DNA of 64,000 nt from the NCBI GenBank assembly GCA_035041965.1, contig JAPYMA010000806.1, positions 186,001-250,000 of the forward strand. Reading direction: 5' to 3'. Source of the DNA: Anisakis pegreffii. Taxonomy: Eukaryota > Nematoda > Chromadorea > Rhabditida > Anisakidae. Both the position numbers and the translations under genes were made by a program. Of the stretch, positions 1 through 11,991 are shown in pieces (the first letter of the stretch is position 1; each line of letters opens with the position of its first letter). The notes under the pieces were generated by a model. It did not search any database. It worked only from the letters and a program-made list of their open reading frames with translations, and had not been told where the DNA came from.

Positions 1-939
1 AAGGATGAATGTGCTACTGCTGCTGCAATGAACGAGTGATAAACTCGTAATCGTGATATAATAATTCTGGATTTCATTTGCGTCTAGCGTTTAATTCACT
101 CAATTGAGTTAGCTAGTTTTGCGATGATACTACTTATTCGATTCTGTATGCTTTTTAAAATCTGAAAATTTTAAAATCTAATTTTGTTGATTGTCGTCGT
201 CATTCATTTCTCCGATTATTGCGTGCTCATCCGTTCTAGAGAGCTTTATTGACGATTTGAAGAGAAAGGAGATATGATTAATGGGGTAGAATGCAGTTGT
301 CACTATCTAGGATTGCGTTTTCATTGATCGCCCTCAAGGAGCAAAATTTTGCTGGATTATTTCTGAGTACTACAAAATTGTAAAGTATTCAATGATTTTA
401 AGTCATCGTAACGAGTGAGGCATTAATGAAGTAATGAGATGCAATGAGACTGGATTTTGATCAACTGAGAGCTGGGTGAAAGTATGTGGTGCGTATCTCT
501 CTTCAAAGTAGACTTGCACGAATTTCTGTTCAAACCCAATCATTTTTGTTTGTCAGTGTTTGTTCTATTTTTTTTTCGTTAATTTAGTTTTACTGGCGAC
601 TCCAAATTTCATCAACAAAACCCTTCAGCATGCGTTATCATTTGATTGATTTTCGCTAGTAACAGCCATCACTCTAACAAAAACGCCTTTATTGAAGTGG
701 CTTGTGGACAAAAACTGGAGAATCCTCAAAATGATGTTGATTAGTTAGTGCATCGACTGAGATTTCGATCTCTTTTTTTTTCTTCATACGCAGTGAACAA
801 ATTAAATGTGTAGCGGATGCATGGAAATGCATTGAAGCAAAAATAAAAGTTTATCGTCACTGAACAATTTCTAGGAATGGAAAAATCTGTTTTCGAGTGC
901 TGCATCGTGTCGCACAAAATATCTCATTATCCGCTGAAG
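1..939. other. intergenic or upstream region, nothing firm
   Basis: AT-rich DNA with no open frame that has both plausible splice sites and protein-like composition. It may hold the 5' exon(s), including a signal peptide, of the LRR-type exon that begins near 940, but I could not pick one out. Confidence 0.4.
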
Positions 940-1272
940 TTGTCCCAACGAATGTCATTGTGCTAATCATTCCGTGATCATCTTATGCGATTCGAATTTT
1001 CCCAATTTGGATTCATCTTTCTACAAATTCATCTCCAAAGCAACAACTGTTCATTTATTTGAATGCGTCTTCATAGCTCTTGTTGCATTTCGATTTAATG
1101 AATTTTTGTTTTTTTAAGGCATTTTTGTATAACTCTTCAAGCAACTCCATTTCACGTCATCACTGTCATGCTAGATCATCGACGCTGAACGTGAAATTGA
1201 CTTTTTAAAGGAACTTAAAGGATTAGATGTTCGAAGAAGTGATCGATCAGCTATGGACTTTAATGCTAATCG
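940..1272 (+). CDS. LRR N-terminal-type exon plus following exon (partial gene)
   Basis: Two coding-like exons of a possible extracellular leucine-rich-repeat protein. The first opens after a CTGAAG acceptor near 939 and encodes a cysteine pattern of LRRNT type, CPNECHC followed by a fourth Cys after nine residues (CPxxCxC...C), then DSNFPNLDSSF. The second starts after CATGCTAG at 1173 and encodes an L-rich segment (DFLKELKGLDVR) up to a GTATGT donor near 1272. Between them the reading is not fully resolved: the first exon stays open to about 1120 but I see no convincing donor. LRRNT caps precede LRR arrays on secreted or cell-surface proteins; that is family knowledge, and the assignment here rests on one short motif. 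No start or end of the gene was found. It could be continuous with the multi-TM exons downstream or be a separate gene. Confidence 0.35.
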
Positions 1273-1649
1273 TATGTTAATTTCATTCTTTAATGTATTA
1301 GTGTTGCATGGCAATTGCTTGTTGCACTCTATCGACAGCAACAGCAACAGTGCAAAATCCGTTCTTAATCGTTCATTTATCTGACGAGCTTCCCGAATCA
1401 TCCACCCAAATGAGCAAATAAATGAAATTAGAATAGTGCGCCGTAACGTCCACATTTGCACAATGCTATAAAAATTCTATTGAGAAATTCTTGATTCAAT
1501 TCTCTAAAATTATTTTAGAGATCGTGAGACCGATTAGTTGGTTGTAGCTTGAATTTAATGTGTAACTGTCGAGAAAACGTTCGTGCTGTTAGCGAGAGAG
1601 TGTCAAAGCAATGTTCAAAAATATGACCTACTGATGCTTTGAGATTTAG

Positions 1650-1770
1650 AGTGAACAACTCGTTTGCAGCCACAATCGATCGCGGTGGAAAACTCGGAGA
1701 TATGTTCACCGCCGATAAATCACGAGCATTGTGTAGCGATAAGCATTTGAACTCGATACGGCAGTTTCGG
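1650..1770 (+). CDS. coding-like exon, unknown
   Basis: A short plus-strand open segment with protein-like composition (NNSFAATIDRGGKLGDMF then CSDKHLNSIRQF), bounded by a possible acceptor GATTTAG near 1650 and a possible donor CGG|GTAACG near 1770. Its place between the LRRNT-like exon and the multi-TM exons suggests it belongs to one of those genes. No family recognised. The opposite strand is also open here, so this remains tentative. Confidence 0.25.
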
Positions 1771-1993
1771 GTAACGCAAATTTAAGTGATACATCTGACA
1801 TTCAATTAATCAGCTTTGTGTCGAACATTCACTTTTTATCCGAAACTTTTTGTGGTGTTCATCTGCTCGATCTCAATTCATAGTCTTTATATGATTAGTG
1901 AAGGGATCAAGTTTGATCATTCAAAACAGATCACTTGCTATCGTTGCTATCCTTCACGAATGTGAATCAAAATGCAGTATTTACATATTTAAG

Positions 1994-2445
1994 TTCAATG
2001 ATGGTCACTCGAAGTACCTAACGCTCTGTCAACGATTGCACATCAAATGGTTCACGATTACGTTTGTCACAATCAAATGCATCGTTGTAACTTATTTCCT
2101 TCTTTCGAAATCTTTAATCGGGCACGATTCGATAGTCACAACGGGTAAGAATTGCTACTCAATTGTGGTTGTGCAATCAACAATTCATTATTCGTTCAGT
2201 CCCAATAAGACAAGAAAAAGCATTATCTTTCAGCGAGTGTGATTATCGTGGCAGTGATTTTGTTAGCATATGCATCGTTAATAATTGGTGTTGTGAAGAA
2301 AACTTATATACTGGTTATACCCTACTTCACCATTTGTATTCTGTTTGTATTTATGTTCTCAATGAAACTCATTGTTGATATTCTGGATTTGATCAGCGAA
2401 ACGAAGCAGCAGAACTCTTCGCATCTTGTCGAAGTGCTTGCAGAG
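1994..2445 (+). CDS. multi-TM membrane protein, LAPTM-like (partial model)
   Basis: Two exons with matching phases: 1994-2144 (donor GTAAGA, phase 1) and 2234-2445 (acceptor TTTCAG). Together they encode CQRLHIKW, then a membrane helix (TITFVTIKCIVVTYFLL), a luminal-type loop, and two more hydrophobic helices separated by KKTYI, ending LIVDILDLISETKQ. The order (Cys/His/Lys just before TM1, a second helix, then an aromatic/Pro-started third helix) resembles the LAPTM4 and nematode 4-TM families of endolysosomal membrane proteins; this is a pattern call, not a search result. A fourth helix is expected but not placed: possible exons are 2459-2521 (TDLINDVHYF...) and 2695-2818. The frame downstream of 2445 is open only in the +1 frame, so either a very short intron, another exon or a one-base indel lies there. 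N-terminus not found. Confidence 0.45.
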
Positions 2446-2930
2446 GTTTGATGATGATAAAGATGTTCTTACTGACCTCATAAACGATGTTCATTACTTC
2501 GCATTTCTCACTGATTCATGTACGTTGAAGGGAACACCGAAAGATATTTTGGAATAGATGAATGACAATTTGAGAGGATGTGTCGAAGATTTGGCTAAGA
2601 ATTATCATTGTGATCAATGAATTTCGATGAGTAGTTGTTAAGTGGAGTGTACAAAGAGTTGAGTGGGTGATTTAGCTTTAATTCGAAATTTCAGTCACTT
2701 TTGATATCATTCGAAATTTATTCGATGGTTGTTGTTTGGCGTATTCTGAATTATATAATGGACTATCAAATGCAGGAGGAGTTCTTCTTTGCTTTACGGT
2801 TTGTATTCTTCTTTAGAAACTCTTCTTTCAGTTCCAACCGAAGTCATCGCTTGTTGATCATTTCAACTCTCTTATTGCTCGTTTCCGAGAACATCGTTTC
2901 ATTGCAATGATCTTTAAATGCTGATTTGAA
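2446..2930 (+). CDS. possible further exons of the multi-TM gene
   Basis: Three coding-like pieces follow the TM exons: about 2456-2521 (DKDVLTDLINDVHYF, ending at a GTACGT donor, phase 1), 2693-2818 (acceptor ATTTCAG, donor GTTTGT) and 2833-2929 (acceptor TCTTTCAG, ending with a stop). In one phase chain they join as ...AFLTDSFTFDIIRNL... and ...VDHFNSLIARFREH...; in another frame the middle piece gives a hydrophobic MVVVWRILNYI segment that would suit the end of a LAPTM-like TM4. The two readings cannot both be right and the sequence alone does not decide. Confidence 0.3.
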
Positions 2931-3235
2931 CTGAATAATGTATCGTTTTGTGGAGTAAATTTCACTCACAATCTATCAATCAATTTTATTGCGCTTCTCA
3001 GAAGCTCTCAAACTGATGCGTTTATGAGATTGGGTCGGTTTCGTTCAAATAACGGGGTTACCAGTTCCTGTCATGATTTCCATAGAAACTAGGACGGTGA
3101 CTGGGAATTCTGCTTTCTTTCCAGTCGTAACCCTTAGCAGTTCGAGAAAAAGACACAGCATGCTAGGGAAGAGCAGCATTCATATGGACCTATTAAACTG
3201 CTTTCACTTCTCTTTTGGTTTTCGAATGTGAACAG

Positions 3236-3504
3236 ATAGAATTGATCTTGTCAGAGAAGTTTCTAGCTTTTTATCTAATGCGAAACATAGTCTTTGCAGG
3301 CCCAATCGCACCGTACGGCATGCAACTGTAATCGAAAGCGGAGATAATGAGAGTGGTGACAGTGACGTGGATGATGTAGAGCACAACATGAGGCATGCTT
3401 TCGTGCTATGGAAAAGCGATGAGCGCACCACTGTTGAGCCCAGAACAACCGTCACAACAATTTGCGATGATGACGATGACGATACCGATTTTTCATCTGT
3501 TTAA
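3236..3504 (+). CDS. acidic terminal exon
   Basis: A plus-strand exon after a GTGAACAG acceptor, open to a TAA at 3502-3504. It encodes a hydrophilic tail with ESGDNESGDSDVDD, a Thr-rich stretch (RTTVTTI) and a final run of six Asp before TDFSSV. It reads as the cytoplasmic C-terminus of a protein encoded upstream. A phase-1 donor at about 2890 (GAACATC|GTTTCA) would join it in frame to the preceding candidate exon, but an in-frame stop at 2929 gives that exon an alternative end. No family recognised. The minus-strand open frame over the same bases looks like its shadow. Confidence 0.45.
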
Positions 3505-4309
3505 CAACTGAGATAATCTGTTGTATGTGTTGCGACTTGCACGAATATCGAACATCGTATTTTGATCAAGGCAATATTAGATTAGGACAGTACATTTTGA
3601 CCATAACAACACATATATTCGAGAGTGCATATATAATCGAATGTGATTATTAATCGTTTAATCCAATACTATCTTGTTCACATTAAGTTCATCCACAGTG
3701 ATGGTAAAACATTGAGGAAGAGCTTGGAAACGCATGGAAAGTAACTTATCACTGAATAAAAACTGGTGATCGATCAGGTTAATTACTGCTAGTTGTAGTT
3801 GAGGTCTCAGAACGACCAGTACTTTCATTTGTTTCTTCAATAGATTCAGTTGAAGAAACACTTTTATCCATTAAGCTATCACCTTTTGCTACACTGCATC
3901 CAGTTAGACTACCTTAACAAAACCAATCTCAGTCATGCTACTACTTCATCGCATGTTGAAATGAAATTCCCTCCCTTTGAGAGGGTGAATCTGAAGTAAA
4001 ACTGGATAGTTATAAATTCAATTGAGCGCTATGATGGTGTGAAAATAAAAGTGGGTTGTTGTAGCAGTGCAATAGCTGTATTTTGCCTACTTCCGCTCCG
4101 CCGAGTTCGGAAATTCTTAGCATCCGGATTGAGCCAATGTTGAGGCAGGGCTCCGCCTGATGGATCTTAAAGAAAAAGCATTGTGTAATCTGTTCGAAGT
4201 ACAGTTGAATGATTGGAAACACCACAGTTTCATACCACATTTGAATGAGCAATTGATGTATTGGGACAGTAGTTTTCATGTTCGGGTGCTCTATTACTCC
4301 TCTTGATGA
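3505..4309. other. intergenic, nothing clear
   Basis: No supported gene. The minus-strand open frames at 3658-3861 and 4010-4279 have no family resemblance, splice context or paralogous support. Confidence 0.4.
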
Positions 4310-5049
4310 CCTGGCAGGCCGCCGTTACCCCCTTCCCCCTCGAAATTTCCAAATTATCCAAAACAGATAATTTCACTCCTCATGACAACCACTGTCTTGG
4401 ACCATTGTGTTGCTCATTATTGCAATCGATTATGATTGCATGAAAAGCTATTGTCTAAGACACGCTCACTTCAAACTGATTTAGATGGATTCTCATTCTT
4501 TTCAGACGTGTTGTATTCACTCTCATAGCTATTACATGCGAATATCGTTCTCTTGATGAGTTTTTCTCATTCAATTCGTCTCATTTCGCTTCACAGTTCG
4601 AATCAACTTCTTATTCTGTAGTATATACTATTTACTGGATACGTTGACGAGTGTTGGCAGCCAAAATCAACAATACAGCTATCGAATTGAATTGCTCAAC
4701 AACGTTCGACAATTATAGAGTGTATTTGATAGAATGAGAATTTGACTCTAATTGTTAAGTGAAATGAATGAGAAATTAGCAAAAAAAGAACACTTTTGGT
4801 GATAAAAGCTTTGAGAGCGATTGTAGCAGCAAGGAAAAGAATAAAAATCCTCTTAAAACGAATGAAAACTCTGTTAGGCCTGGACAAGCTAATGATACTC
4901 AGGAAATAGGAGAAGGAAGAGTGTTGCCGTCAACTAACCGCATTTATATAACAGCTGTACGAAACAGTAACTTCCCGACCTCCTCCATTACCCCTTGACA
5001 CCTCCACATTACCAAAAATGGGTACTTTCACCCCCTATGAGAACCACTG
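4310..5049 (-). mobile_element. interspersed repeat with hAT-like end, copy 1
   Basis: About 4430-5049 is an inverted copy of 10259-10938. Both contain the same open frame (minus 4696-4887 here, plus 10458-10664 in the other copy), whose shared hydrophobic peptide includes LILFLAATIAL or close variants. The right end reads, on the minus strand, CAGTGGTTCTCAT, the start typical of hAT-superfamily terminal repeats. A second, diverged copy of this terminal block (AACCACTGT preceded by pyrimidine-rich DNA) lies at 4310-4394 in direct orientation to 4975-5049, so two elements may abut. No transposase is visible, so the element would be non-autonomous. The shared open frame probably reflects nucleotide similarity rather than a functional protein. 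Confidence 0.55.
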
Positions 5050-6866
5050 TACTAGAACGCTGTGCAGTTTCACGATTGAAAGATGAGACCTGCAAATGTG
5101 CGCTTTCTCCAACAAGGAAAGCAGTTCCATGACCAAGTTCGTGATGATGACGGCCTACTGCGATGATCGCTTTGTTCAGTTCCTTCCGAAGTGCTTTCAT
5201 CGTCACGTGCTGATGTGTTCCCTTCGCACATCTTAATTCTAAACCATTCACGCATCTACTCCAATCGATCAGTTGATCTAATTAATGGGTAGATGATCGC
5301 ATTCGACATCTGAACCAAACAGGTTGTGGCTATTTAATCACATAATTACGTTTATAACTCCTCAAATTATTTTCCTGATTTTGTCAACGCTAACCAACTC
5401 AAGGCTTATTGTTCGTAATGAGTCGGTTCAAATAAATTGTGCAGCTTTTTTCATTTAATTTTGGCTTTTCCATTGATTCGGACGTATTTTCCCCTGCCTT
5501 AAGCATGTGTGATGCGAAGTTACGAATTTGTCTGTTTAGTTGATAAACTGTTCACTATCCGTTATCATAGAATAATTGATCACCACGCAAAGCAGCAATT
5601 TCTATCAAAATGTAAATTGAAGCACCTAGAAATCCCTTCGACTAATATTCAGTGCAAAATTGTCGATCGAATTAAAACACCACCAGTTATAATACAATAC
5701 AACCGCTCAGTGGGTAAAAACGTGCTAAATAAATGCTCAGAAGTTTTCGTCACAGTGAAACTTTCATTTCGGATTGCATAGAACGCAGAACTCAGTATCC
5801 CAACAAAAAGCTAAACATGTAAATATGTGCAATGCACTTGGTATGCATGGAAATTGCATCAGCTATAATATATGTGAACAAGCTTACGATTAGTGCATTG
5901 AATATTCACTGCCAGTTTTATTAGGATTACAAGCAGGAAAATAAAAATTATGCAGAACTTTTATTCGTAAAATATTCATAAAATAACATCAAACGATTCA
6001 ACTGCAATGAATCGTCTAAAGAATATGCATTCAAATATAAGGGCTTCATAGAGCAAATATAAAACTGCACACAAGAACTGCGTAAAATAATAAGCACAGA
6101 ATATGTACATCACAGCTAAAACACATATTTATATTAGATTCACAGTAACGAAACTTGAAAATAACTGCAACGGGAAACGAACAAGTTAACCGAACGATAG
6201 GAACGACTTTAATTTCGCTTGGGTTTAGAAAGCTTTCAATCACACCTTCAAAATTCAGAAAATAAAGGGAACGATCACTGCGAGATGATTATTAAAAGAG
6301 CACAGAAATTCAAAAGAATATTCCACAATTCCGAATTAATCGATGCGTAAGATTTGGAAGTTGATCTACTGAATCGGTGAAATACAAACGATTCAACAGC
6401 TGAAGTGATAACTTAAATAAATATTCATCTAATATTCATGGTTTGCAAACAATGACAAATTGAAGGTAGAAGGTGCATGGAAAATATACATTGCTTTGAC
6501 TTGTGGCAAGCAGACAGATCAACGAACTGCCTCCACGTTGATCACTGAGCAGTGCTTGATGTTATAATAGCCCAGTTGCTTTGTTGGTTCCATTTGTTTC
6601 CCTTAAATTCAATCCGATGGAGTGCGTTTTCTTATCGAGCAGATTATTCTCTGATAGGAGATGAATGAGAATGAAATGAAATAGATATCGATCGAGATTG
6701 TTCGTTTCATGAAACTTGTTCGATTATCCCAACATGATTACAATCGATAAAGCCTGCATCCTTCTCTTCCGTCACAACTCTCCTCATAATGCTTGACTAT
6801 GTGAATACATTCGAATCGCTATATCGTCTTGGCACACTTTTAAACTTGCTCTTTTCTACAGTAAAC
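5050..6866. other. intergenic, nothing firm
   Basis: AT-rich. A 90-codon plus-strand open frame at 5509-5781 is somewhat protein-like but has no family resem­blance, no splice context and a non-ATG start; I do not call it. Confidence 0.4.
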
Positions 6867-7058
6867 ATTTGCTTCGAGCAATGATTTGGAATCGATACCT
6901 TTATAAATAAGTTTTGATTGAGCCGCATCCTGCACTTCGAAACCCTCTTCACGTAGTACCTCTTTTAGGAGTTGCATTACGGTATCTGTCTCATCCATAT
7001 CAATCGAGAGTGCTCGACCTCGTTGGTTCTGGAACTTTCCGTTTTCAACACAATATTG
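6867..7058 (-). CDS. orphan coding-like exon
   Basis: On the minus strand 64 codons are open between a possible acceptor (AATGCCAG) at 7059 and a possible donor (AAT|GTTTAC) at 6867, phase 0 at both ends. The peptide is strongly protein-like: it contains ALSIDMDETDTVMQLLKEVL and then REEGFEVQDAAQSKL. No family is recognised and no companion exons with matching phase were found. The plus strand is also open here, though its peptide is less convincing. It could be an exon of an undetected gene or a remnant of one. Confidence 0.3.
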
Positions 7059-10000
7059 CTGGCATTAAACTATCTGATCCGAAAGGTCAGCCGAATTGTT
7101 GCAAAGATAGTGAATGTCTGTTGAGCATAAGCAATTAAGCAGTTATTCACCTTAACGAAGAGCAGCATCTTGTGAACTTCTTCAGAGAACTGAATTTATG
7201 ACTGAAAGTTATGAATGTTACTGAAGACTATACACGAGAACACATTTGCGTATGGTGAAAAGAGTAAGAAACGAGCTGACAGTAGTGACTTCATCAAAGT
7301 GTTTTCGTGAACGATGAAATGATCAATGAAGAAAAAAGGACCAATGCTAGCTAGCGCTTGCAACATGAGCTTGAAAGAGGCGATTCAGAGGAAATACCAA
7401 ACTAAAGTCTCGAAATCCAACAGAGCTCAATCACAACTCAGACTCTGCGTTCAGATTCCTTGAGTCGTCGTGCTCCAATAAATTTAGTCACCGCTACATG
7501 AATCTAACCAAAAACGTGACAATATGCGATGCAATCAAAAAAACGTATCCACCATCTGATTGCATCAATTCAATGCACTCATGAAAGCGCGTGTGAACGC
7601 ATCATCGTGCAGAGAGGGATGGCTGCTGCAACAACGAGTGTGCAAAAATAAGCATCAGAATGAAGCACGTGGTGTATCGCATCGAAATATATGCACACCA
7701 TCAAACTCTCAATGATCATAACTCGTTGATCAGTGCATAACCATAATAAAACCAACAAACGCCGCAATCAAATAGAAACAAACAAAAATCCATGAAAAAA
7801 GTTGTTTATCAAATGGCAATCAAATTCGTTTTCCTGCTAACAATAATGAGTTAAGGAACAATAATCTTCTAAAATGCAAAGCAAATACCAATTCAATTGT
7901 TCAACAGTGTCAAAACTGCACAGAACGACTGCATCAAAATTACAATGCCAATTGAATGAGAAATGAATAATAAATAAATAAATCCTCATAATTGCATATG
8001 TAAAGTCTAAACTTCGACAAAATTTTTCATGTTAAATATTTTACTGGAATTGATGCACTGATTCAGCAAGAGGCAACAATGAATTCAGAAATTTTATATT
8101 GCTAACAATAAGCAAATACCATAAATCAGCGGCAAATAAATACCGAATTTCTGACCAAGGAACACTCAATTCCACAACAATCTCTTAATAACATCACAGC
8201 AAGGTACTAGGGCAAAATTCCTATCAGTAGATATAAATGATAATTTCTCAACACATTATGTTTCTTTCTGTTCGTTTTTTTGTAAATTTTTTGGAGGATC
8301 TTTCAAATTTCTAAAATATCAATTTATTTTGCTGCAGTAGAAGAAGCTTTGTGCTATTTGCGAGTGAATCAGTTTTGAATGGAATTCGAGAATCGTCACT
8401 GCATGAAACTGTAATCAAAAAACGTTATCGGCGTGGAAAAATCGCCCTTCTGTGAATGATTTCACATTGTTTCCTTTGCACAATCTTGCTTTGCTATGTT
8501 TACATTTCAGAATGTATTCTATTCTCATTACACATTTCTGTTAGTCCTTCCAACGAATGTTCTATCAGTCAGTGTGTTCTTTCAGAGCAAAAACAATCAA
8601 ATTTGAAATTCTGATGCGAATCATGCACATCAATAAAATTAATGCAAATGATAACATTTGATGTTTAATGACAACTCAACAGCATGTGACTGCACAGTCA
8701 ACAACTCCTTCGTTATCAGCGTTTTTATCACTAAGACAATATTTCTTTTTGCGAAGAAACAATCCAAAATAAAGATGTGTTATATGCGAGAAATCCACAA
8801 TTTGTTGATATCAAAAAAAATTGTGCAGCCTAAAGATTGTCAATAAATGTCACGTTGATAGCAACCATCCTTTCTTCAATTTCTCTTTACTTATCGTTAG
8901 GTTCAGTTCTTACATATTTCCATTCAATAAGAGAACGTATTTGTAAATTTTAATCAGCATTTTTTCGGCATATGCGGAATGCACACATTCAACTGCTCTG
9001 GCAAGGTGACAAAGTGCTTTTCTATGTGCGCATAATGGGAATTTACCACTGATGGACACGCTGTTAAAAAAGTAATCGCTAATTCGCCAACGGAAATTTT
9101 TTTCTTTTGCTAAAATTAATTTGCTGATAGCGCCGAAAACGTAGCGAAAAATCGTGTCTAAAAGTGCCAGTCGGGGAAAATAGCGACGGTTTGCGCTGAA
9201 ATGCTACTCAGCACTGTCAGTCCGCTAATCGCTACTTTCATATCTTCCGTCATTATTCACAATCGCACGGGGCTGATTTATCCGAGAAAACCTCACTGCG
9301 CCATTAAACAACTGAAAGTATTCAGCAACGAAAATAATCCTCTTCATAATATTCACCAGTCAGTGATAAAAACAAATAATCAACTAACGAAAACTTAATT
9401 CAGAGATGAAAAACATTCAGCGAGCAAGAGCAGCAGCCCACACTCACCCTCTAACTCCCTTGCGAGAACGTCACCGTGGTAAGCAGCACTTCGTCCGAAT
9501 ATCTGGATCGATTCACTCTTACAATATCCTTAACTAACCAGAACAGGCATCAACAAAACTTCACTGCATTATTCCTCAACTTAGTTAAACTCACGTAACT
9601 TTGGTGAGCTGAGTGGGAATGATATTAGTGCACTTGTACCGAGCATTTGAGGTATGACTGAACTTGAGGCCGTTCAAACGAGTACGAGCGCGGCATGTTA
9701 GAGTTGAGTATTTGTTAGTGCTAAAACGCGAATTTTTCTTCTAAACATCTCGATGCTGGGAAAAATAAGCATTCCCTTGCACAGAGAATATAGTGAGTTA
9801 GAGGAAGTTCTCAACAAAAAAACTAGTCTCATGTCTTGTTCGATGTTTCTTAATTCTGAACCTATCAACTACTTTGATGAACTCAGTATGCTATCGTAAA
9901 AAACTATCGAGTTTGCCCTGTTGCTCGTTGTAATATGCAAGCAAAAACAACACATTTGTTATTGTCGATTACGCCCTCACAATCCTTCGTCCATCTATGT

Positions 10001-10258
10001 AGGACGTCAGTGAATCAAAATACACTCGTTTACGTTTACCACTTCAATTATTCATAATAATTTGGGATATCTGTGAGATACATTCAGTTTGTTAGTGAAA
10101 TACATGAATCACATCCTTAGGAAAAGTCCATACTGAGAAATAATCGAGTAACTTGATTTCCTCTTGTTTTTGATATACATGAATCTTTTCTTATAAGAAA
10201 TAAAAACGTCGCTTCCTAAAAAGCAGCCGATCTTCAAAAACGATCGAATCATCTACGA
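7059..10258. other. intergenic, nothing clear
   Basis: About 3.2 kb of AT-rich sequence. Only short open frames without splice context or recognisable motifs; no repeats of note were seen by eye. Confidence 0.4.
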
Positions 10259-10938
10259 CAGTGGTTCTTATACAGTGTGAAATTATCCATTTTGAATAAT
10301 TTGGAAGTGACAATGGGTAATGGAGGGGGTCGGGAAATTATTATTCCGTGCAGCTGTTATATTATGATGGAAACGCCATTGTGATGGTGTTTTTCAACTG
10401 GGATATATAAGTGCGGTTAGTTTATGGCAACACCCTTCATGCTCCAATTTTCTGATCGTGAGTATCGTTAGCTCATGCGGGCTTAACAGGGTTTTCATTC
10501 GTATTGAAAGGGTTCTTATTCTTTTCCTTGCTGCTACAATCGCTCTCATAACTTTTATCACCAAAAGTGTTCTTTTTTTGCTAATTTCTCATTCATTTCA
10601 CTTAACAATTAGAGTCAAATTCTCATTCTATCAAATACACTCTATAATTGTCGAACGTTGCTGAGCAATTCAATTCGATAGCTGTATTGTTGATTTCGGC
10701 TGCCAACACTCGTCAACGTATCCAGTAAATAGTATATGCTACAGAATAAGAAGTTGATTCGAACTGTGAAGTGGAATGAAACGAAGTGAACGAGAAAAAC
10801 ACAACAAGAGAACGATATATGCAGGTAATAGCTATAAGGGTGAATACAACACGTCTGAAAAGAATGAGAATCCATCTAAATCAGTCTGAAGTGAGCGTGT
10901 CATAGACAATAGGTTCTCATGCCATCATAATCGATAGT
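10259..10938 (+). mobile_element. interspersed repeat with hAT-like end, copy 2
   Basis: An inverted, clearly homologous copy of 4430-5049. It begins with CAGTGGTTCTTATAC, a hAT-type terminal sequence, followed by a pyrimidine/purine-biased block (GGGTAATGGAGGGGGTCGGG) also present at the end of copy 1. The far end runs into sequence near a TGCAATCGATTATGATTGCA motif found in both copies. No transposase frame is present. The two copies differ at many positions, so neither insertion is recent. Confidence 0.55.
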
Positions 10939-11277
10939 AATATCATTATTGCAATCGATTATGATTGCATGAAAAGAGAATAGCTTTTGCCTCCATCAAA
11001 AAAAATTATTGAAGCAACATTCGCTAGCCGAAGCTTAAACCTACACAGTGGGTTTCTTCAGGAGCCGGAGCGAAATGAAGCAAGTTTTGGAACTGAAGCG
11101 AGAGTCGGATACGAACTTTGTAGAAAGTTTGAGCCGGAGCTGCACCGAAACTGAGTCAATTTTCAATAAAAGACAACTTTCTGTTAAGAAGTTAACAATT
11201 TTCGTTTTTGATACTGTATTAGAAACGATAAAAAAGAGTAAGACAAATGTTGTACCGATTATAAAGACAATATAAAA
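10939..11277. other. spacer, nothing firm
   Basis: Sequence between the copy-2 repeat and the 16-bp direct repeat. An open frame at 11048-11275 has Ser/Glu-rich composition but no supporting context. Confidence 0.35.
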
Positions 11278-11733
11278 TTAATTCTATGTTCGTAATTACA
11301 CAATGAGCACCGATCTGCCTTTCTTATTCACATTCCACTGCTCACACCAATTCATTCAGTTGCACGACTGCTCCAAGCTGTGGGTCGCCATAATACAATG
11401 GCCACATAGTTTGGGTTCTCACGATGAGTTTTCGCCTTCCTTTGACGGAATATCTGAATGCTTTATCGCCGCAACTCGCAACTCAAATCAGTTTGTGTTG
11501 CCATATTCGAATAAATGCTCTAAAAAATTCAAGTATTTAAATCTCCCAAGGCACAACCAAAGGCGGAAAGCCACACGCGATTTCCAAAATCCACTGCCTT
11601 CGCGGGCGATTCCGTTTATGGAATGCTCCAGGCGAATTAAAAACTATCGTGCATCTGCGGTGGAGATGACTGATTCATCAGCTCCGGGCTTATCGTTAAG
11701 GAGTCCTCTCGCGAGCGTTAATTCTATGTTCGT
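11278..11733. repeat. 424-bp segment flanked by perfect 16-bp direct repeats
   Basis: The 16-mer TTAATTCTATGTTCGT occurs at 11278-11293 and again at 11718-11733 and nowhere else that I noticed. Flanking bases differ on both outer sides, so the match is exactly 16 bp, the length expected for target-site duplication by LINE-type retrotransposition. The 424-bp interior is less AT-rich than its surroundings. I see no poly(A) tract at either end and no tRNA-like box A/B, so the class of insertion is open. The 146-codon plus frame that fills it has no recognisable domain. Confidence 0.5.
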
Positions 11734-11991
11734 GTTGAATTAACTTGATCTCATGGCAAGGGGTATCCAATGAACGCAGTTTTTTCATTCAAATTGTATG
11801 ACATGGTGGTAACGATCGAACTGTAGGGTAACTTGTGTCGTCAATAAAAAGCATTATTTCGCACAAGTATCTAAATCTAACGTGTTTTCTTGCGAAATAG
11901 CAATCTGAAATGGATGCTGTTGATGTTTTGCACATCCTGTTTGAAAGAAAGGTCGAATATGTGATTGGCACCAAAAAATCTCAAAATGGCG
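11734..11991. other. spacer, nothing seen
   Basis: Short region between the direct-repeat segment and the U6 gene; no supported feature. Confidence 0.4.

Noticed and set aside
11640..11700. CTGATGA on the minus strand, considered as a hammerhead ribozyme core or C-box snoRNA
   Set aside because: No GAAA at the required distance and no pairing stems, and no D-box/terminal stem arrangement.
11303..11743. 146-codon plus-strand frame, one of the longest in the left third
   Set aside because: It fills the 424-bp segment between direct repeats, has no domain, and overlaps one of the repeats; treated as chance reading in an insertion.
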